NCBI GenBank assembly: GCA_019359415.1
Contig: JAHHHH010000032.1
Span: 1-64,000 of the forward strand
Origin: Iphinoe sp. HA4291-MV1
Lineage (GTDB): Bacteria > Cyanobacteriota > Cyanobacteriia > Cyanobacteriales > Nostocaceae
Length of the DNA: 64,000 bases
Reading direction: 5' to 3'
Positions 18,588-28,515 of this stretch are shown piece after piece. Numbering within the stretch: position 1 is the first letter of the stretch; every line of letters begins with the position of its first letter. The notes beneath the pieces are model-generated. The model searched no databases and was not told the origin of the DNA. It saw only the letters and a program-made list of their open reading frames with translations. The position numbers were made by a program, and so were the translations under genes.

Positions 18588-18920
18588 ATGCTTGACTTTA
18601 CCAGCCTAGCTGAGTTCTCCCGCGCCAACTGTGTAAGTATTTGTGCATTTCTGGTACCAGCCAACTTGCTTGCTACGATATTGACCATGATTTTTGCCGC
18701 ACTCCGTCGCCCGTCACATGATGTATGGCAAGCAGCCGGAATTGCCAGCATATTTGCGTTAATGATGGTATTGCACGTATATACTTGGTTCCTGATTGGT
18801 GTGGTGATGGCTCCCACCTACATCTTGCTATGGCTAGCACTCACCTGTTTGTTAATAAATGTAGGGGCAATCCTGTTTCAAAGATACTACACTCAAATAC
18901 CTCAGCATGGTAATGGATAG
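18588..18920 (+). CDS. Conserved cyanobacterial three-span membrane protein
   Basis: A 110-residue protein with about three hydrophobic spans and a short charged stretch (ALRRPSHDVW). The start MLDFTSLAEFSRANC and the first span are familiar from Nostocales hypothetical proteins. The ATG at 18588 follows directly after an alternative TTG. It stands alone. Function unknown. Confidence 0.65.
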   Translation: MLDFTSLAEFSRANCVSICAFLVPANLLATILTMIFAALRRPSHDVWQAAGIASIFALMMVLHVYTWFLIGVVMAPTYILLWLALTCLLINVGAILFQRYYTQIPQHGNG

Positions 18921-18929
18921 TTAACTCAT

Positions 18930-18975
18930 CCCCCGGCTATCAAAACATCGCTACGCTTGTTTTGATAGCCGGGGG
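18930..18975. repeat. Perfect 18-bp-stem hairpin
   Basis: cccccggctatcaaaaca (18930-18947) is matched exactly by its reverse complement at 18958-18975, around a 10-base loop. It lies 10 bases after the small membrane gene and may act as its terminator, though it has no T-run. It also forms the left edge of the composite repeat at 18968-19110. Confidence 0.6.
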
Positions 18976-19235
18976 GAAATCGAAGTCATTAGTCCTTAGT
19001 CATTAGTAGTTTTTCATGATTTTTCGTGTTTAATCATACTAATGACTGTTGACCAATGACTGATGACTAAGGCGGCAAGGCGGCAATTCCTCCCCGCTCT
19101 GGAAGAGACGGGGCAACCGAAGCCGTCTTTCGGTGACGAGAACACAAAACTGACTCATTACCAAATATCCTTGGGACAATCGAAAAAATCGAGTCATTAG
19201 TCCTTAGTCATTAGTACTAATGACTAAGGTGGCGA
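18968..19235. repeat. Composite repeat, copy A (second copy at 51641-51815)
   Basis: It shares 'aaatcgaagtcattagtcc', 'catactaatgact' and 'ggcaattcctcccc' in the same order with 51641-51815. A shorter partial copy (cattagtccttagtcatta) lies at about 19193-19215. No coding capacity. The second copy contains an inserted segment, tgcctgcggcacgctacgcg, that is missing here. Confidence 0.65.
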
Positions 19236-19286
19236 GCGACGATTCATCCCATTCCTAGAAGGAATGGGATGAATCGTCGCTTTTTT
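19236..19286 (+). terminator. Intrinsic terminator, 20-bp perfect stem plus T-run
   Basis: A 20-base arm at 19236-19255 is the exact reverse complement of 19261-19280, with a 5-base loop (tagaa), followed by six T at 19281-19286. It lies upstream of gdhA and would end transcription entering from the left. Confidence 0.75.
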
Positions 19287-19432
19287 GTAACGAAATATAC
19301 AAATTTCTATTTTTTCTAGAAAATAAGGCTACGCTAGACATACACATCTAACTCGCAAAGATATCGCGAATCAAAACAACTCTATGCCTTCACAGTCTTC
19401 GCAAAAGACTACCGCGAAGAGGAGAATATCTT

Positions 19433-20722
19433 ATGCTTTCATCATCTCTACTTCAGTTGGAGCCTCCAACTCCCGCATATATTTGTCCATATGAACAAGC
19501 TTGTAGCTACCTAGAAGAAGCGGCAAAAGAATTGAAGCTAGACCAAGGTATTTTGGAGGTTCTCAGTCATCCGCGTAAGGTTGTCACAGTTTCCATTCCT
19601 GTAAAACGAGATAATTCAGAAGTACAAGTCCTGGCTGGACATCGGGTGCAGCACTGCGATATTTTAGGTCCATATAAGGGCGGCATTCGTTACCATCCAG
19701 CCGTGACATTGCGAGAAGTCTCAGCGCTGGCGATGCTTATGACTTGGAAATGTGCGCTCTTGGGTATTCCCTACGGAGGTGCTAAAGGAGGAATTGCTCT
19801 AGATCCAAAACGCTACAGTGTTGGTGAACTAGAAAGAATCACCCGTCGCTACACCAGTGAGTTGATTAAAGATATCGGTCCTGCAGTAGACATTCCAGCT
19901 CCAGATATGGGAACCTCAGCCCGTGAAATGGCATGGATGATGGATACCTACTCAGTTAATGTCGGTCACGCCGTACCTGGGATTGTGACTGGTAAACCCA
20001 TTTCTATAGGTGGTTCGCGGGGACGAGAAATGGCAACTGGACGCGGTGTCATGCTTATTGTCCGTGAGGCGCTGGCTGACACAGCTCAGTCACTGGTAGG
20101 AGCTAGAATCGCCATCCAAGGTTTCGGCAATGTCGGGAGTGCAGCGGCTTTATTGCTACATCAAGCAGGAGCGAAAGTGATAGCTGTTTCTACTGGTTCT
20201 GGGGGAATCTTTTGTGAAGATGGTCTAGATATTCCAGTCCTAAAAGCTTATGCTGCTCAGAACCGCAAGAGTGTTGTTGGGTTTTTGCAAGCAACACCAA
20301 TTAGCAACGCAGACTTACTGACTTTACCTTGCGATGTCCTCATTCCCGCAGCTTTGGAGAACCAAATAACTGAAGATAATGTGAACCAGGTACAAGCGAA
20401 GATTATAGCAGAGGCGGCTAATGGTCCGGTCACTCTCCTGGCAAACCAAATACTAGAAGCAAAGGGTATCACTGTACTACCAGATATTTTGGCGAACGCT
20501 GGCGGTGTTGTTGTGAGTTATTTGGAGTGGGTGCAGGGTCTTTCCTATGTATTTTGGGATGAAGAGCGCGTCAATAAGGAATTGGAATACTTAATGGTGC
20601 AGGCATACCGCCAAGTCATTCAACAATCTAAGATACATCAAATTTCTCTGAGGTTAGCAGCTTACACACTGGGTGTCGGTCGTGTTGCTCAAGCGCTTAG
20701 CGATCGCGGTCTTTATCCATAA
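19433..20722 (+). CDS. gdhA: Glutamate dehydrogenase
   Basis: A 429-residue Glu/Leu/Phe/Val dehydrogenase that interconverts glutamate and 2-oxoglutarate plus ammonium. The substrate site carries the family lysines Lys106 (TWKCAL) and Lys118 (GGAKGG) and the Asp of PAPDMGTS. The cofactor domain has GFGNVGSAA, and its second strand ends in VSTGSGG without an acidic residue, which is compatible with NADP use but not proof. The length fits the cyanobacterial enzyme. A good AGGAG site precedes the ATG at 19433. The enzyme may help assimilate ammonium when GS-GOGAT is limiting. Confidence 0.9.
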   Translation: MLSSSLLQLEPPTPAYICPYEQACSYLEEAAKELKLDQGILEVLSHPRKVVTVSIPVKRDNSEVQVLAGHRVQHCDILGPYKGGIRYHPAVTLREVSALAMLMTWKCALLGIPYGGAKGGIALDPKRYSVGELERITRRYTSELIKDIGPAVDIPAPDMGTSAREMAWMMDTYSVNVGHAVPGIVTGKPISIGGSRGREMATGRGVMLIVREALADTAQSLVGARIAIQGFGNVGSAAALLLHQAGAKVIAVSTGSGGIFCEDGLDIPVLKAYAAQNRKSVVGFLQATPISNADLLTLPCDVLIPAALENQITEDNVNQVQAKIIAEAANGPVTLLANQILEAKGITVLPDILANAGGVVVSYLEWVQGLSYVFWDEERVNKELEYLMVQAYRQVIQQSKIHQISLRLAAYTLGVGRVAQALSDRGLYP

Positions 20723-20782
20723 TACTATATCTTGACAAGGTCAGATATAACACAATATTTCGGCAAAGTCAAGAATTTCCAT

Positions 20783-22879
20783 CTACATAGGATTAGTTGT
20801 GCATTGGTTTTTTTGTAATTGTTCGCGTAACTGTTCGCGGGGGAATTGAAGTTCAATGGCTTTATTGTATGAATCGCATGCTTCTTTTTTTCTTCCTAAT
20901 TCATCTAAGGTAGACCCTCGGTTAGCCCAAATAAAAGGGTCTTTTGGTCGAAGTTCTTTTGCCTTGTCGAATGCAGCTAATGCCTCGTTGTAGCGTTTTA
21001 AATCTAAAAGTGCTAATCCTTTGCTTATCCAGGCAGGATAGAAGTCATTTCTTCTTTCAATTGCTTTGTTAAGTGATTGTAAGGCTTCCTCATGTTTTTG
21101 GAAACGCTGTCCTAGTAAAGTCCCACGACTATACCAAACAAAATAATCATCCGGACGAACTTCACTGGCTCTATTAAAAGCTAGAAGAGCTTCTTGAGGG
21201 TTTCCCATAACATCAAGTACATTGCCTTTACCAACGAGAGCTTCATAGAAATTTTTATCGATTTCAAGTGCTTTTTGATAAGAAGCGAGTGCATCTTGAG
21301 GACGATTTAACTTTTGCAAGGTATTTCCTCGATCAGTCCAAGCAATTGGGTCTTTTGGATGTCTTTTGAGAAAATCGTCATAAGAGTCTAGCGCTTCTTC
21401 AAAGTATTCCCTGGCTGCTTGTGGTCCTTGCAACTGTTCTGTTGCAATACCAATATCATACCAAATACTTGGTACATCTGGTCTGATTTGCTTCACTTTA
21501 TCGAAGGCTTCTTTTGCTTCTTTATACTTTCGCAAGCCAAGATAAGCTATTCCTTTACCACTCCAAGCATCAGCATCGTTAGAGTTGAGGTTAAGTACCT
21601 TTTCATGAGTTTCTAAGGCTTCCTTAGATCTGTCTAATCTATATAAAGTTTTCCCTTTATTATTTAACGTTTTGATATCATTTGGTTTGAGCATCAGCGC
21701 TTTATTATAAGAGTCTAAAGCTCCCCAAAGACGTCCTAAGCTCAAAAGAGCATCTCCTCGTCCTTGCCAAGCTTCAGCGGAATTTGGTTTGATTGCTATA
21801 AGGTCTTGAAATTCATCAAAAGCTTTTCTTGATTCACGTACACTTAGGAAATAATTCCCTTGATAGAGGTGATAGAAAGGTCGGAGAAATGGGTGAATAA
21901 ATTCTATGCTAACGACAATAACTCCTGCTGCTCCTAAAATAATTGCAACGTACCAAAGCTTTGACAACGTCTGGGGTTCAGATGGTCTTGTCGTCATCTG
22001 AGTAATTTGCGGCCCACTCACTTCTGTTTCTATTGTAAATTCATTCAAATTCGTGATAACATCGATTATCGTTATTTCGTCTAGCTCTCTGAAAATCTCG
22101 TCTACAGACTGATAGCGATGGTCTGGGTTTGAGTAAACCATTTTTGTTAAAATGGGAGCTAATATATCATCAACATCAACCTCGTCAGTCAATATTATCT
22201 TGTCTTTTTCATCACGTCTTAAATTTCTTGGGTGTATTCCAGTCAAGAGTTGAATTGCTGTCATCCCTAAACCATATATGTCACTGTTATAACCTGGCTT
22301 TCCTGCCAATTGTTCTTGTGGAGCATACCCAGGAGTGCCAATCATGGTTTGAGTATATAACTGTTGCTGGGGAGATGAATATCTAGGGTCTAATTGTTTG
22401 ACTGCACCAAAATCAATCAAGACAAATTTTTTATCCTCTCTCCTCACCATTATGTTGGAAGGTTTGACATCACGATGGATAATATTTATTTGATGAAGAT
22501 ATCGCAGAATTGTTAGTATTTCTCGCAAGAAAAGAATAACTCCGTGCTTTGACCATCTCTTGTTAAGCAGATTCTGCAATGGTTTTCCTTCTATGTATTC
22601 TTGAACTAAATAATAATTTTGCTCTTCTTCAAAGTAATCAAAATATTTTGGTATCTGTTGGTTCTGTTGCAAATGAAGAAGAGCACTTGCCTCTCTTTTA
22701 AATAATATTTTTGCTGTTTCAATATCAGCACTCTGAGGATCGAGTTTTTTAATGACACAGGGAGAATTGGATGTCTGAGTATCTTCAGCAAGATAGGTTA
22801 TACCAAAACCTCCTCGAGCTAATTCTTTGACAATTTTGTAGCGTCCACTCAGTAATTTTTTTCCCCTTGTTGTCTTCAT
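20783..22879 (-). CDS. Ser/Thr protein kinase with transmembrane segment and TPR repeats
   Basis: A 698-residue Hanks-type kinase. Visible elements: glycine loop RGGFGITYLAED, Lys44, Glu63, catalytic HRDVKPSN (Asp137), DFG (Asp156) and GTPGYAPQEQ. A hydrophobic span at about 308-328 (VAIILGAAGVIVVSIEFI) places the kinase in the cytosol and the C-terminal part across the membrane. From about 340 to 690 are at least eight TPR-like repeats (NSAEAWQGRGDALLSLGR style). The kinase-TM-TPR pattern is common in filamentous cyanobacteria. The TPRs probably bind a protein partner or envelope signal. It converges with gdhA. Targets unknown. The 22880-23317 gap on its upstream side shows no gene. Confidence 0.9.
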   Translation of the reverse strand: MKTTRGKKLLSGRYKIVKELARGGFGITYLAEDTQTSNSPCVIKKLDPQSADIETAKILFKREASALLHLQQNQQIPKYFDYFEEEQNYYLVQEYIEGKPLQNLLNKRWSKHGVILFLREILTILRYLHQINIIHRDVKPSNIMVRREDKKFVLIDFGAVKQLDPRYSSPQQQLYTQTMIGTPGYAPQEQLAGKPGYNSDIYGLGMTAIQLLTGIHPRNLRRDEKDKIILTDEVDVDDILAPILTKMVYSNPDHRYQSVDEIFRELDEITIIDVITNLNEFTIETEVSGPQITQMTTRPSEPQTLSKLWYVAIILGAAGVIVVSIEFIHPFLRPFYHLYQGNYFLSVRESRKAFDEFQDLIAIKPNSAEAWQGRGDALLSLGRLWGALDSYNKALMLKPNDIKTLNNKGKTLYRLDRSKEALETHEKVLNLNSNDADAWSGKGIAYLGLRKYKEAKEAFDKVKQIRPDVPSIWYDIGIATEQLQGPQAAREYFEEALDSYDDFLKRHPKDPIAWTDRGNTLQKLNRPQDALASYQKALEIDKNFYEALVGKGNVLDVMGNPQEALLAFNRASEVRPDDYFVWYSRGTLLGQRFQKHEEALQSLNKAIERRNDFYPAWISKGLALLDLKRYNEALAAFDKAKELRPKDPFIWANRGSTLDELGRKKEACDSYNKAIELQFPREQLREQLQKNQCTTNPM

Positions 22880-23317
22880 ATTATTGAGTCTTGAATTTTA
22901 GAGTATTGTTCTGTAACCAAACCAGGTAGACAGAATTAAAAATATGTGCTGCTGAATAAATCCCTACGTATACAATTTTGCATTTTGATTGATTTTTCTA
23001 TACCTCCAGTACATACATAGCAATGCTTTAACTCTCTACTTCAACTCCTTTACTAAATCTAATCAGATTAATCAACGTCTATCTGATGAGTTTCTTTAAG
23101 AAAAGAAACTTTCAAATTTTGACTTCATCACTTCTTCATCACTTACAGGTTACACAAGACCTCTCGTTACGCACTTAGTAAAATTTTATTATGACTCTAA
23201 TAGAAAAGAACAAGGTATGTGGTAAATAAAATTTAAATAATCAATGCTTATCTCTTAAATTCCAGTGATACATAGCAACACCTTAGCAATGAAGACTTCG
23301 TGTGAGGAGCGAATAAT

Positions 23318-25168
23318 ATGAATCGAGGCGGACAGCTTAGGTTTGGGAATCTCAAGTTAGCTGTTGCGTTGATAATGAATACAATTATCTTTTTCCCTTA
23401 TTGTAAAGCCTCCGCCCAGAGCTTGCTTAATGAGGGTTCCAACACTGAAATTTTACCTCCTCCTAAATTTCAGATTTTGACTCCTACTTCCAAAAATACA
23501 CCATCAACTGCTATTCTATCTCAGGTTCCGAGTCCCAATCCCATTACTCCACCAGTACCACCACCGCAACCAATCCCGACTCCACAACCACTACCAGAAA
23601 CTCCGCTTGATGTCACTCCATCAACACCTCCCTCGCCAGAATCGCGTCCTACTATTCCTGGAACTATTATCGTTAAAAAGTTTGAGTTTGTAGGTAACAC
23701 AAAAAAGGTATTTAGTAACAAAAAGTTAAGAGAGGTAACTGATCCATTTACCAATAGACCAATCACCTTTGCTGAACTGCTGGAAATAGAGACTAAAATC
23801 ACAGAGCTTTACGCAAAAGCTGGGTATGTCAATTCTGGTGCTTTGATTCCTGCTGATCAAGCTTTTCCTCCAGAGGGAGCAGTCGTCAAAGTTCGGATTC
23901 TTGAGGGTGAAATAGAAGAGATTAAGGTCACAGGTACCCGACGCTTGAACTCAGACTACGTGCGTAGTCGTATAAAACTTGGCACCTCTAGACCTTTAAA
24001 CCGATTTCGCCTATTAGAGACATTGCAACTGTTGCAACTGAACCCCTTGATTCAAAATCTTTCTGCTCAATTGTCTACGGGTTCACGTCCAGAACAGAGC
24101 TTACTAGAAGTCAACATCCAAGAAGCAGACTCCTTTAGAACAGAATTGTTTGTGGATAATGGTCGCGCTCCCAGTGTCGGTAGTTTCCGACGGGGTATCC
24201 GCATCAGCGAAGGGAATGTCTTTGGCTTAGGCGATAGCTTTGGTGCAACATACACAAATACCGATGGAAGTAATGCCCTCGACCTCAGCTATGCTCTACC
24301 AGTGAATCCCCGCAATGGGACTGTCAACGTAGCAGGCGGATTTACAGACACAACGGTGATTGAACCACCTTTTGACCGCATTGATATTACAGGTGACTCA
24401 TTCTACGTAGATGTGGGTTTCCGCCAGCCAATCATCCAGTCTCCGACGCGAGAGTTAGCGCTGGGTTTAACCTTTTCTCGACAGCAAAGTAAGACGAAAC
24501 TAGATGATGAGGACTTTCCACTTTCTCCAGGAGCCAACGATAACGGGGAAACCCGCATATCCGCAGTGCGGTTCTTTCAGGAATATACACAGCGTAGTGC
24601 ACAACAAGTCTTTGGCTTTCGCTCTCAATTTAGTCTTGGTGTAGGGTGGTTGGATGCAACTGTCAACAGCCAAGCTCCCGATAGTCGGTTTTTCTCCTGG
24701 CGAGGACAAGGACAATACGTGCGACTTTTGGCAAAAGACACTTTGCTCGTCTTACGTTCTGATATACAACTGGCAACAAGAGCCTTAGTACCCTTAGAGC
24801 AAATTAGCGTCGGAGGTATACAAAGCGTCCGGGGTTATAGACAAGATGAGTTTTTAGTAGATAACGGCTTGTTTGCTTCAGCGGAGGTGAGATTCCCCAT
24901 TCTACGAGTAGAAGATATCAAAGGAGTTTTACACGTTGTACCATTTGTCGATTTTGGTGTTGGCTGGAATAATTCCACCAAAGGACGCACTAATCCAGAT
25001 CTTGATCCCAATACTTTGATTGGTGTGGGTTTGGGCTTGCAATGGCAGATGGACGATACATTGACTGCTCGCATTGACTACGGTATTCCGCTAACTGATG
25101 TGAATTCAAGGGATAGGACGTTGCAAGAGCAAGGTTTTTATTTCTCGGTCAATTACAGTCCTTTTTAG
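23318..25168 (+). CDS. TpsB outer-membrane transporter (ShlB/FhaC/HecB family)
   Basis: A 616-residue protein that should form the outer-membrane pore of a two-partner secretion system. After an N-terminal signal (hydrophobic stretch to about residue 32, ending KASAQ), a Pro-rich linker (about 70-110) is followed by two POTRA domains (about 115-190, EFVGNTKKVFS; and about 195-260, IKVTGTRRLNS) and a beta-barrel. SVGGIQSVRGYRQDEF carries the VRGY motif of the barrel's inserted loop. An AGGAG site lies 10 bases before the start. The two downstream genes are the likely cargo. Confidence 0.92.
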   Translation: MNRGGQLRFGNLKLAVALIMNTIIFFPYCKASAQSLLNEGSNTEILPPPKFQILTPTSKNTPSTAILSQVPSPNPITPPVPPPQPIPTPQPLPETPLDVTPSTPPSPESRPTIPGTIIVKKFEFVGNTKKVFSNKKLREVTDPFTNRPITFAELLEIETKITELYAKAGYVNSGALIPADQAFPPEGAVVKVRILEGEIEEIKVTGTRRLNSDYVRSRIKLGTSRPLNRFRLLETLQLLQLNPLIQNLSAQLSTGSRPEQSLLEVNIQEADSFRTELFVDNGRAPSVGSFRRGIRISEGNVFGLGDSFGATYTNTDGSNALDLSYALPVNPRNGTVNVAGGFTDTTVIEPPFDRIDITGDSFYVDVGFRQPIIQSPTRELALGLTFSRQQSKTKLDDEDFPLSPGANDNGETRISAVRFFQEYTQRSAQQVFGFRSQFSLGVGWLDATVNSQAPDSRFFSWRGQGQYVRLLAKDTLLVLRSDIQLATRALVPLEQISVGGIQSVRGYRQDEFLVDNGLFASAEVRFPILRVEDIKGVLHVVPFVDFGVGWNNSTKGRTNPDLDPNTLIGVGLGLQWQMDDTLTARIDYGIPLTDVNSRDRTLQEQGFYFSVNYSPF

Positions 25169-25253
25169 AAAGGCAGGTGTAGGGTGAGCATTGCCAATGC
25201 CCACCTTACTTAATTTGAGGATGTATTGCACTGAATTTTATATTGGAGTTGAT

Positions 25254-28200
25254 ATGAAACAGGGTTGGCGATCGCTCTTATTAACCTTACCCCTAAGCAT
25301 CATAGGGAGTTTGACTTTTCTACATACAGTCAAAGCGCAACAAGTAACTTCTGATGGAACTGTATCTACCACAGTTACCACTCCCGACGGCAAAAATTTC
25401 AACATCAATGACGGGACTAGAAGGGGAGGAAACCTGTTTCACAGCTTTAAAGAATTTTCTGTTCCCACAAGTGGTTCGGCTAACTTTAACAATGCAGTTG
25501 ATGTGCGAAACATCATCAGTCGAGTGACAGGTGGTTCTGTTTCTAGTATTGATGGTTCGATTAAAGCACTAGGTAACGCGAACTTATTTTTACTCAATCC
25601 AGCGGGTATTATCTTTGGACCAAATGCCAGCTTGAATATTGGTGGTTCATTTTTTGCAACTACAGCGAACAGTTTTGTATTTGAAAATGGGTTGGAGTTT
25701 AGCGCCACTGACCCGCAAGCACCGCCATTGTTAACTATCAATATTCCAAATATTCCCATTGGAATGAGATATCGGGATAATCCTGGAAACATCACGACTC
25801 AATCTACTAGTCTTGCGGTTCCTCAAGGAAACTCTTTAGCGCTGGTAGGGGGTAACGTTAACTTGAGTGGCGGGATACTGTACGCTCCAGGAGGACGAGT
25901 TGAATTAGGAGGATTATCTGCTCCCGGAACGGTGGGATTGAATAGCGATGGGAGCTTGAGTTTTCCTGTGGGAGTGCAACGAGGCGATGTATCGCTCACT
26001 AATCGCGCTCAAGTTAATGTCTTTGCTGGTGGGGGAGGCAATATCGCAGTTAATGCTCGAAATTTAGAGCTTTCCGGAGGAAGTATTCTTGGTGCTGGGA
26101 TACAGTCAGGCCTAGGAACACCAGGCGCTCAAGCAGGCGATATTAAAATTGATGCTACAGAAAGGGTGAAAATCGAAGGAAGAACTGGCTCTCCTAGTGG
26201 AATCTTTAACATAACAGGCAACTTTTCATCGGACATTTCCAATATCACAGAACCAGGAAACGCAGGAAATATAATCATCAACACAGGAACCCTGGAAGGA
26301 ATCGGCAATATTTTGATAAGTTCTAGCACCAACGGAGAAGGAAATGCAGGAAGGGTCATCATCACAGCTGAGGATAAAGTCTCCTTAACAGGAGACGACT
26401 CTGCCAATAACTTCACCGGCTTCGCCTTTTTATCTAGTTTTGTAGGCGAGTCAGGTACAGGTAATGGTGCTGACATTATTATCAACACGCCCTCCCTTTC
26501 TTTATCTAACACCGGTATCCTTGCTTCCAGTTTAGGACAAGGGAATGCGGGGAATATCGAACTCAAGGCTTCTGAGTATATTTCTGTAGGAAGTCGCTCC
26601 CAGTTGCAAGCTGCTACCTCTGGTAGAGGAAATGCAGGTAATATAATTATTGACGCTCTTAATGCTGCTGTTTCCTTTGATGGAGCAAACACTTTAGCAA
26701 GTACTGCTGTAGGCGAAGCCAGTACTGGCAAAGGTGGTGATATTACAGTTAAAGCGCACAATCTCTCTGTAACCAATGGTGCTTCATTGTTCACCGATAC
26801 CTTTGGACGAGCAGAGGCTGGTAGATTAGCCAATGCTGGAAATATTCAAATTAACGTCTCTGAGGATGTTTCTTTCAAAGGAGCTTCTGATCTTAGCTCT
26901 TCAACTTCGGGACAGGGGAATGCAGGTAATGTAGCTATTTCTGCTGGTGGAAAAATCTCCTTTGATGGGAAAGGGAGCGAAGGCTCTATAAGTGGTATCT
27001 TCAGCGATGTGACCACAGGAGCAGAGGGTAATGGAGGCAACATCGAACTACGAGCCGGGTCGGTCTCAGTAACTAATGGTGCGCAACTGAGTGCTAGTAC
27101 ATCTGGCAAAGGAGATGCAGGTAGTGTGAGGATTAATGCTACCGATACAATCTCTTTTTCTGGGACAGATAACAACGGATTCCCTAGTGCTGCCTTCAGT
27201 ACCGTAGAATCGGGAGGTGTGGGCAACGGTGGTGAAATCAATATTACTGCAGGATCACTCGAATTGACCAATGGAGGTCAACTCAATACCTTTGTTCGTG
27301 AAGCCTCGATAACAACTGCTGGTGGGAATGGCAATGCCGGAAACGTAAAGCTTGATATTCGCAACGGCGTCACAATTACGGGAGTGAGTAACAATGGTGC
27401 CCGCAGTGGTATCTTCAGTAATGTGCAAAGCTCTGCTGTGGGCAACGCAGGTAGCATTGATATTAATGCGCGATCGCTCTCTGTTACCAATAACGGTAGA
27501 ATCTCTAGCAGTAATTTCAGTAATGGTGCTGCAGGCAATATAAAAATTACGACCACCAAAGACATCCGGCTGGACAACCAAGCATCTATTGATGCCAACA
27601 CAAATGGAGGAGAAGGTAACATTACCCTCAACTCTCGCGACTTAATCTTGCGTCGTAACAGTAGCATCACCACCAACGCCACTGGCAAAGCGACTGGCGG
27701 CAATATTACCATTAATACTGGCAATCTCGTCGCTTTTCCAAAGGAAGATAGTGACATCACAGCCAAATCAGATGAGAGCTTTGGCGGTCGGATAAGCATC
27801 AATACTAAAGGTGGTATCTTTGGTATTCAGTTTCGGCAGCAAGACACACCATTGAGTGATATCACTGCGAGTTCTGCCCTTGGTCCACAGTTCAGTGGCA
27901 CTGTGCAAATCAACACACCCGATATTGACCCCAGTAGCGGGTTATTTGATTTACCAGAAACTGTCACAGACCCCGCACAGCAAATTGCCCAAAACCCTTG
28001 TCTCCGTGGAGGTGGCGAATTTATCATCACTGGGCGTGGCGGATTTCCAACTAATCCTAGTCAAATTCTCAGTAGTGACAATGTGCGCGTGGATTTAGTC
28101 AAACCTGTCGCCAGTACGAGGAATTCCACAAGTGCAACACAAAAGCAGACATCTACCAGAGCAAAAGTCGAAGAGATAGTACCAGCTCGAGGATGGATAT

Positions 28201-28304
28201 TCAATGAAAAAGGTCAGGTGGTGCTGGTATCTTATGACCCCACCAAGACTGGTGTACAACGTGAGCAGCCAACACCTGCTAGTAGTTGTGCAGCACAGAG
28301 ATAG
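25254..28304 (+). CDS. TpsA secreted protein 1 with filamentous-haemagglutinin N-terminal domain
   Basis: A predicted secreted beta-helix protein of 1016 residues. A signal peptide (MKQGWRSLLLTLPLS, cleaved near VKAQ) is followed by the TPS domain (about 30-290) with the family motif NPAGIIFGPNASLNIGGSFF. The large middle part is made of short Gly/Asn/Ser repeats (GNAGNI, NIEL, SVTNGAQLS), typical of parallel beta-helices. The C-terminus has the cyanobacterial tail CLRGGGEFIITGRGG and an NEKGQVVLVSYDP segment. The start at 25254 gives a proper signal and a GGAG site; the upstream frame would add 21 residues. Long antisense frames here are composition artefacts. Confidence 0.88.
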   Translation: MKQGWRSLLLTLPLSIIGSLTFLHTVKAQQVTSDGTVSTTVTTPDGKNFNINDGTRRGGNLFHSFKEFSVPTSGSANFNNAVDVRNIISRVTGGSVSSIDGSIKALGNANLFLLNPAGIIFGPNASLNIGGSFFATTANSFVFENGLEFSATDPQAPPLLTINIPNIPIGMRYRDNPGNITTQSTSLAVPQGNSLALVGGNVNLSGGILYAPGGRVELGGLSAPGTVGLNSDGSLSFPVGVQRGDVSLTNRAQVNVFAGGGGNIAVNARNLELSGGSILGAGIQSGLGTPGAQAGDIKIDATERVKIEGRTGSPSGIFNITGNFSSDISNITEPGNAGNIIINTGTLEGIGNILISSSTNGEGNAGRVIITAEDKVSLTGDDSANNFTGFAFLSSFVGESGTGNGADIIINTPSLSLSNTGILASSLGQGNAGNIELKASEYISVGSRSQLQAATSGRGNAGNIIIDALNAAVSFDGANTLASTAVGEASTGKGGDITVKAHNLSVTNGASLFTDTFGRAEAGRLANAGNIQINVSEDVSFKGASDLSSSTSGQGNAGNVAISAGGKISFDGKGSEGSISGIFSDVTTGAEGNGGNIELRAGSVSVTNGAQLSASTSGKGDAGSVRINATDTISFSGTDNNGFPSAAFSTVESGGVGNGGEINITAGSLELTNGGQLNTFVREASITTAGGNGNAGNVKLDIRNGVTITGVSNNGARSGIFSNVQSSAVGNAGSIDINARSLSVTNNGRISSSNFSNGAAGNIKITTTKDIRLDNQASIDANTNGGEGNITLNSRDLILRRNSSITTNATGKATGGNITINTGNLVAFPKEDSDITAKSDESFGGRISINTKGGIFGIQFRQQDTPLSDITASSALGPQFSGTVQINTPDIDPSSGLFDLPETVTDPAQQIAQNPCLRGGGEFIITGRGGFPTNPSQILSSDNVRVDLVKPVASTRNSTSATQKQTSTRAKVEEIVPARGWIFNEKGQVVLVSYDPTKTGVQREQPTPASSCAAQR

Positions 28305-28515
28305 GAACTATTAGGCAGAGAAATATAGCGGTTCTAGTGTTGCATACACTACAAGATAGAGGCACAGTATGCTGTATCTTTTGTTATTACAAATGACGAA
28401 GGACTAATGACGAAAGATAACCCTCATGAGTTAATATGCAATTTACCTTAAGCTGAAACCCTACAAATTCTTTATAGCAAGCGCTCATTCAGATTTCTTC
28501 AAAAAGGTAGAAATT

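Noticed and set aside
26129-27802. Long minus-strand frames inside the tpsA gene
   Set aside because: They mirror the Gly/Asn-rich repeats of the secreted protein; there is no start signal and the proteins are Leu/Pro-rich without a recognisable domain.
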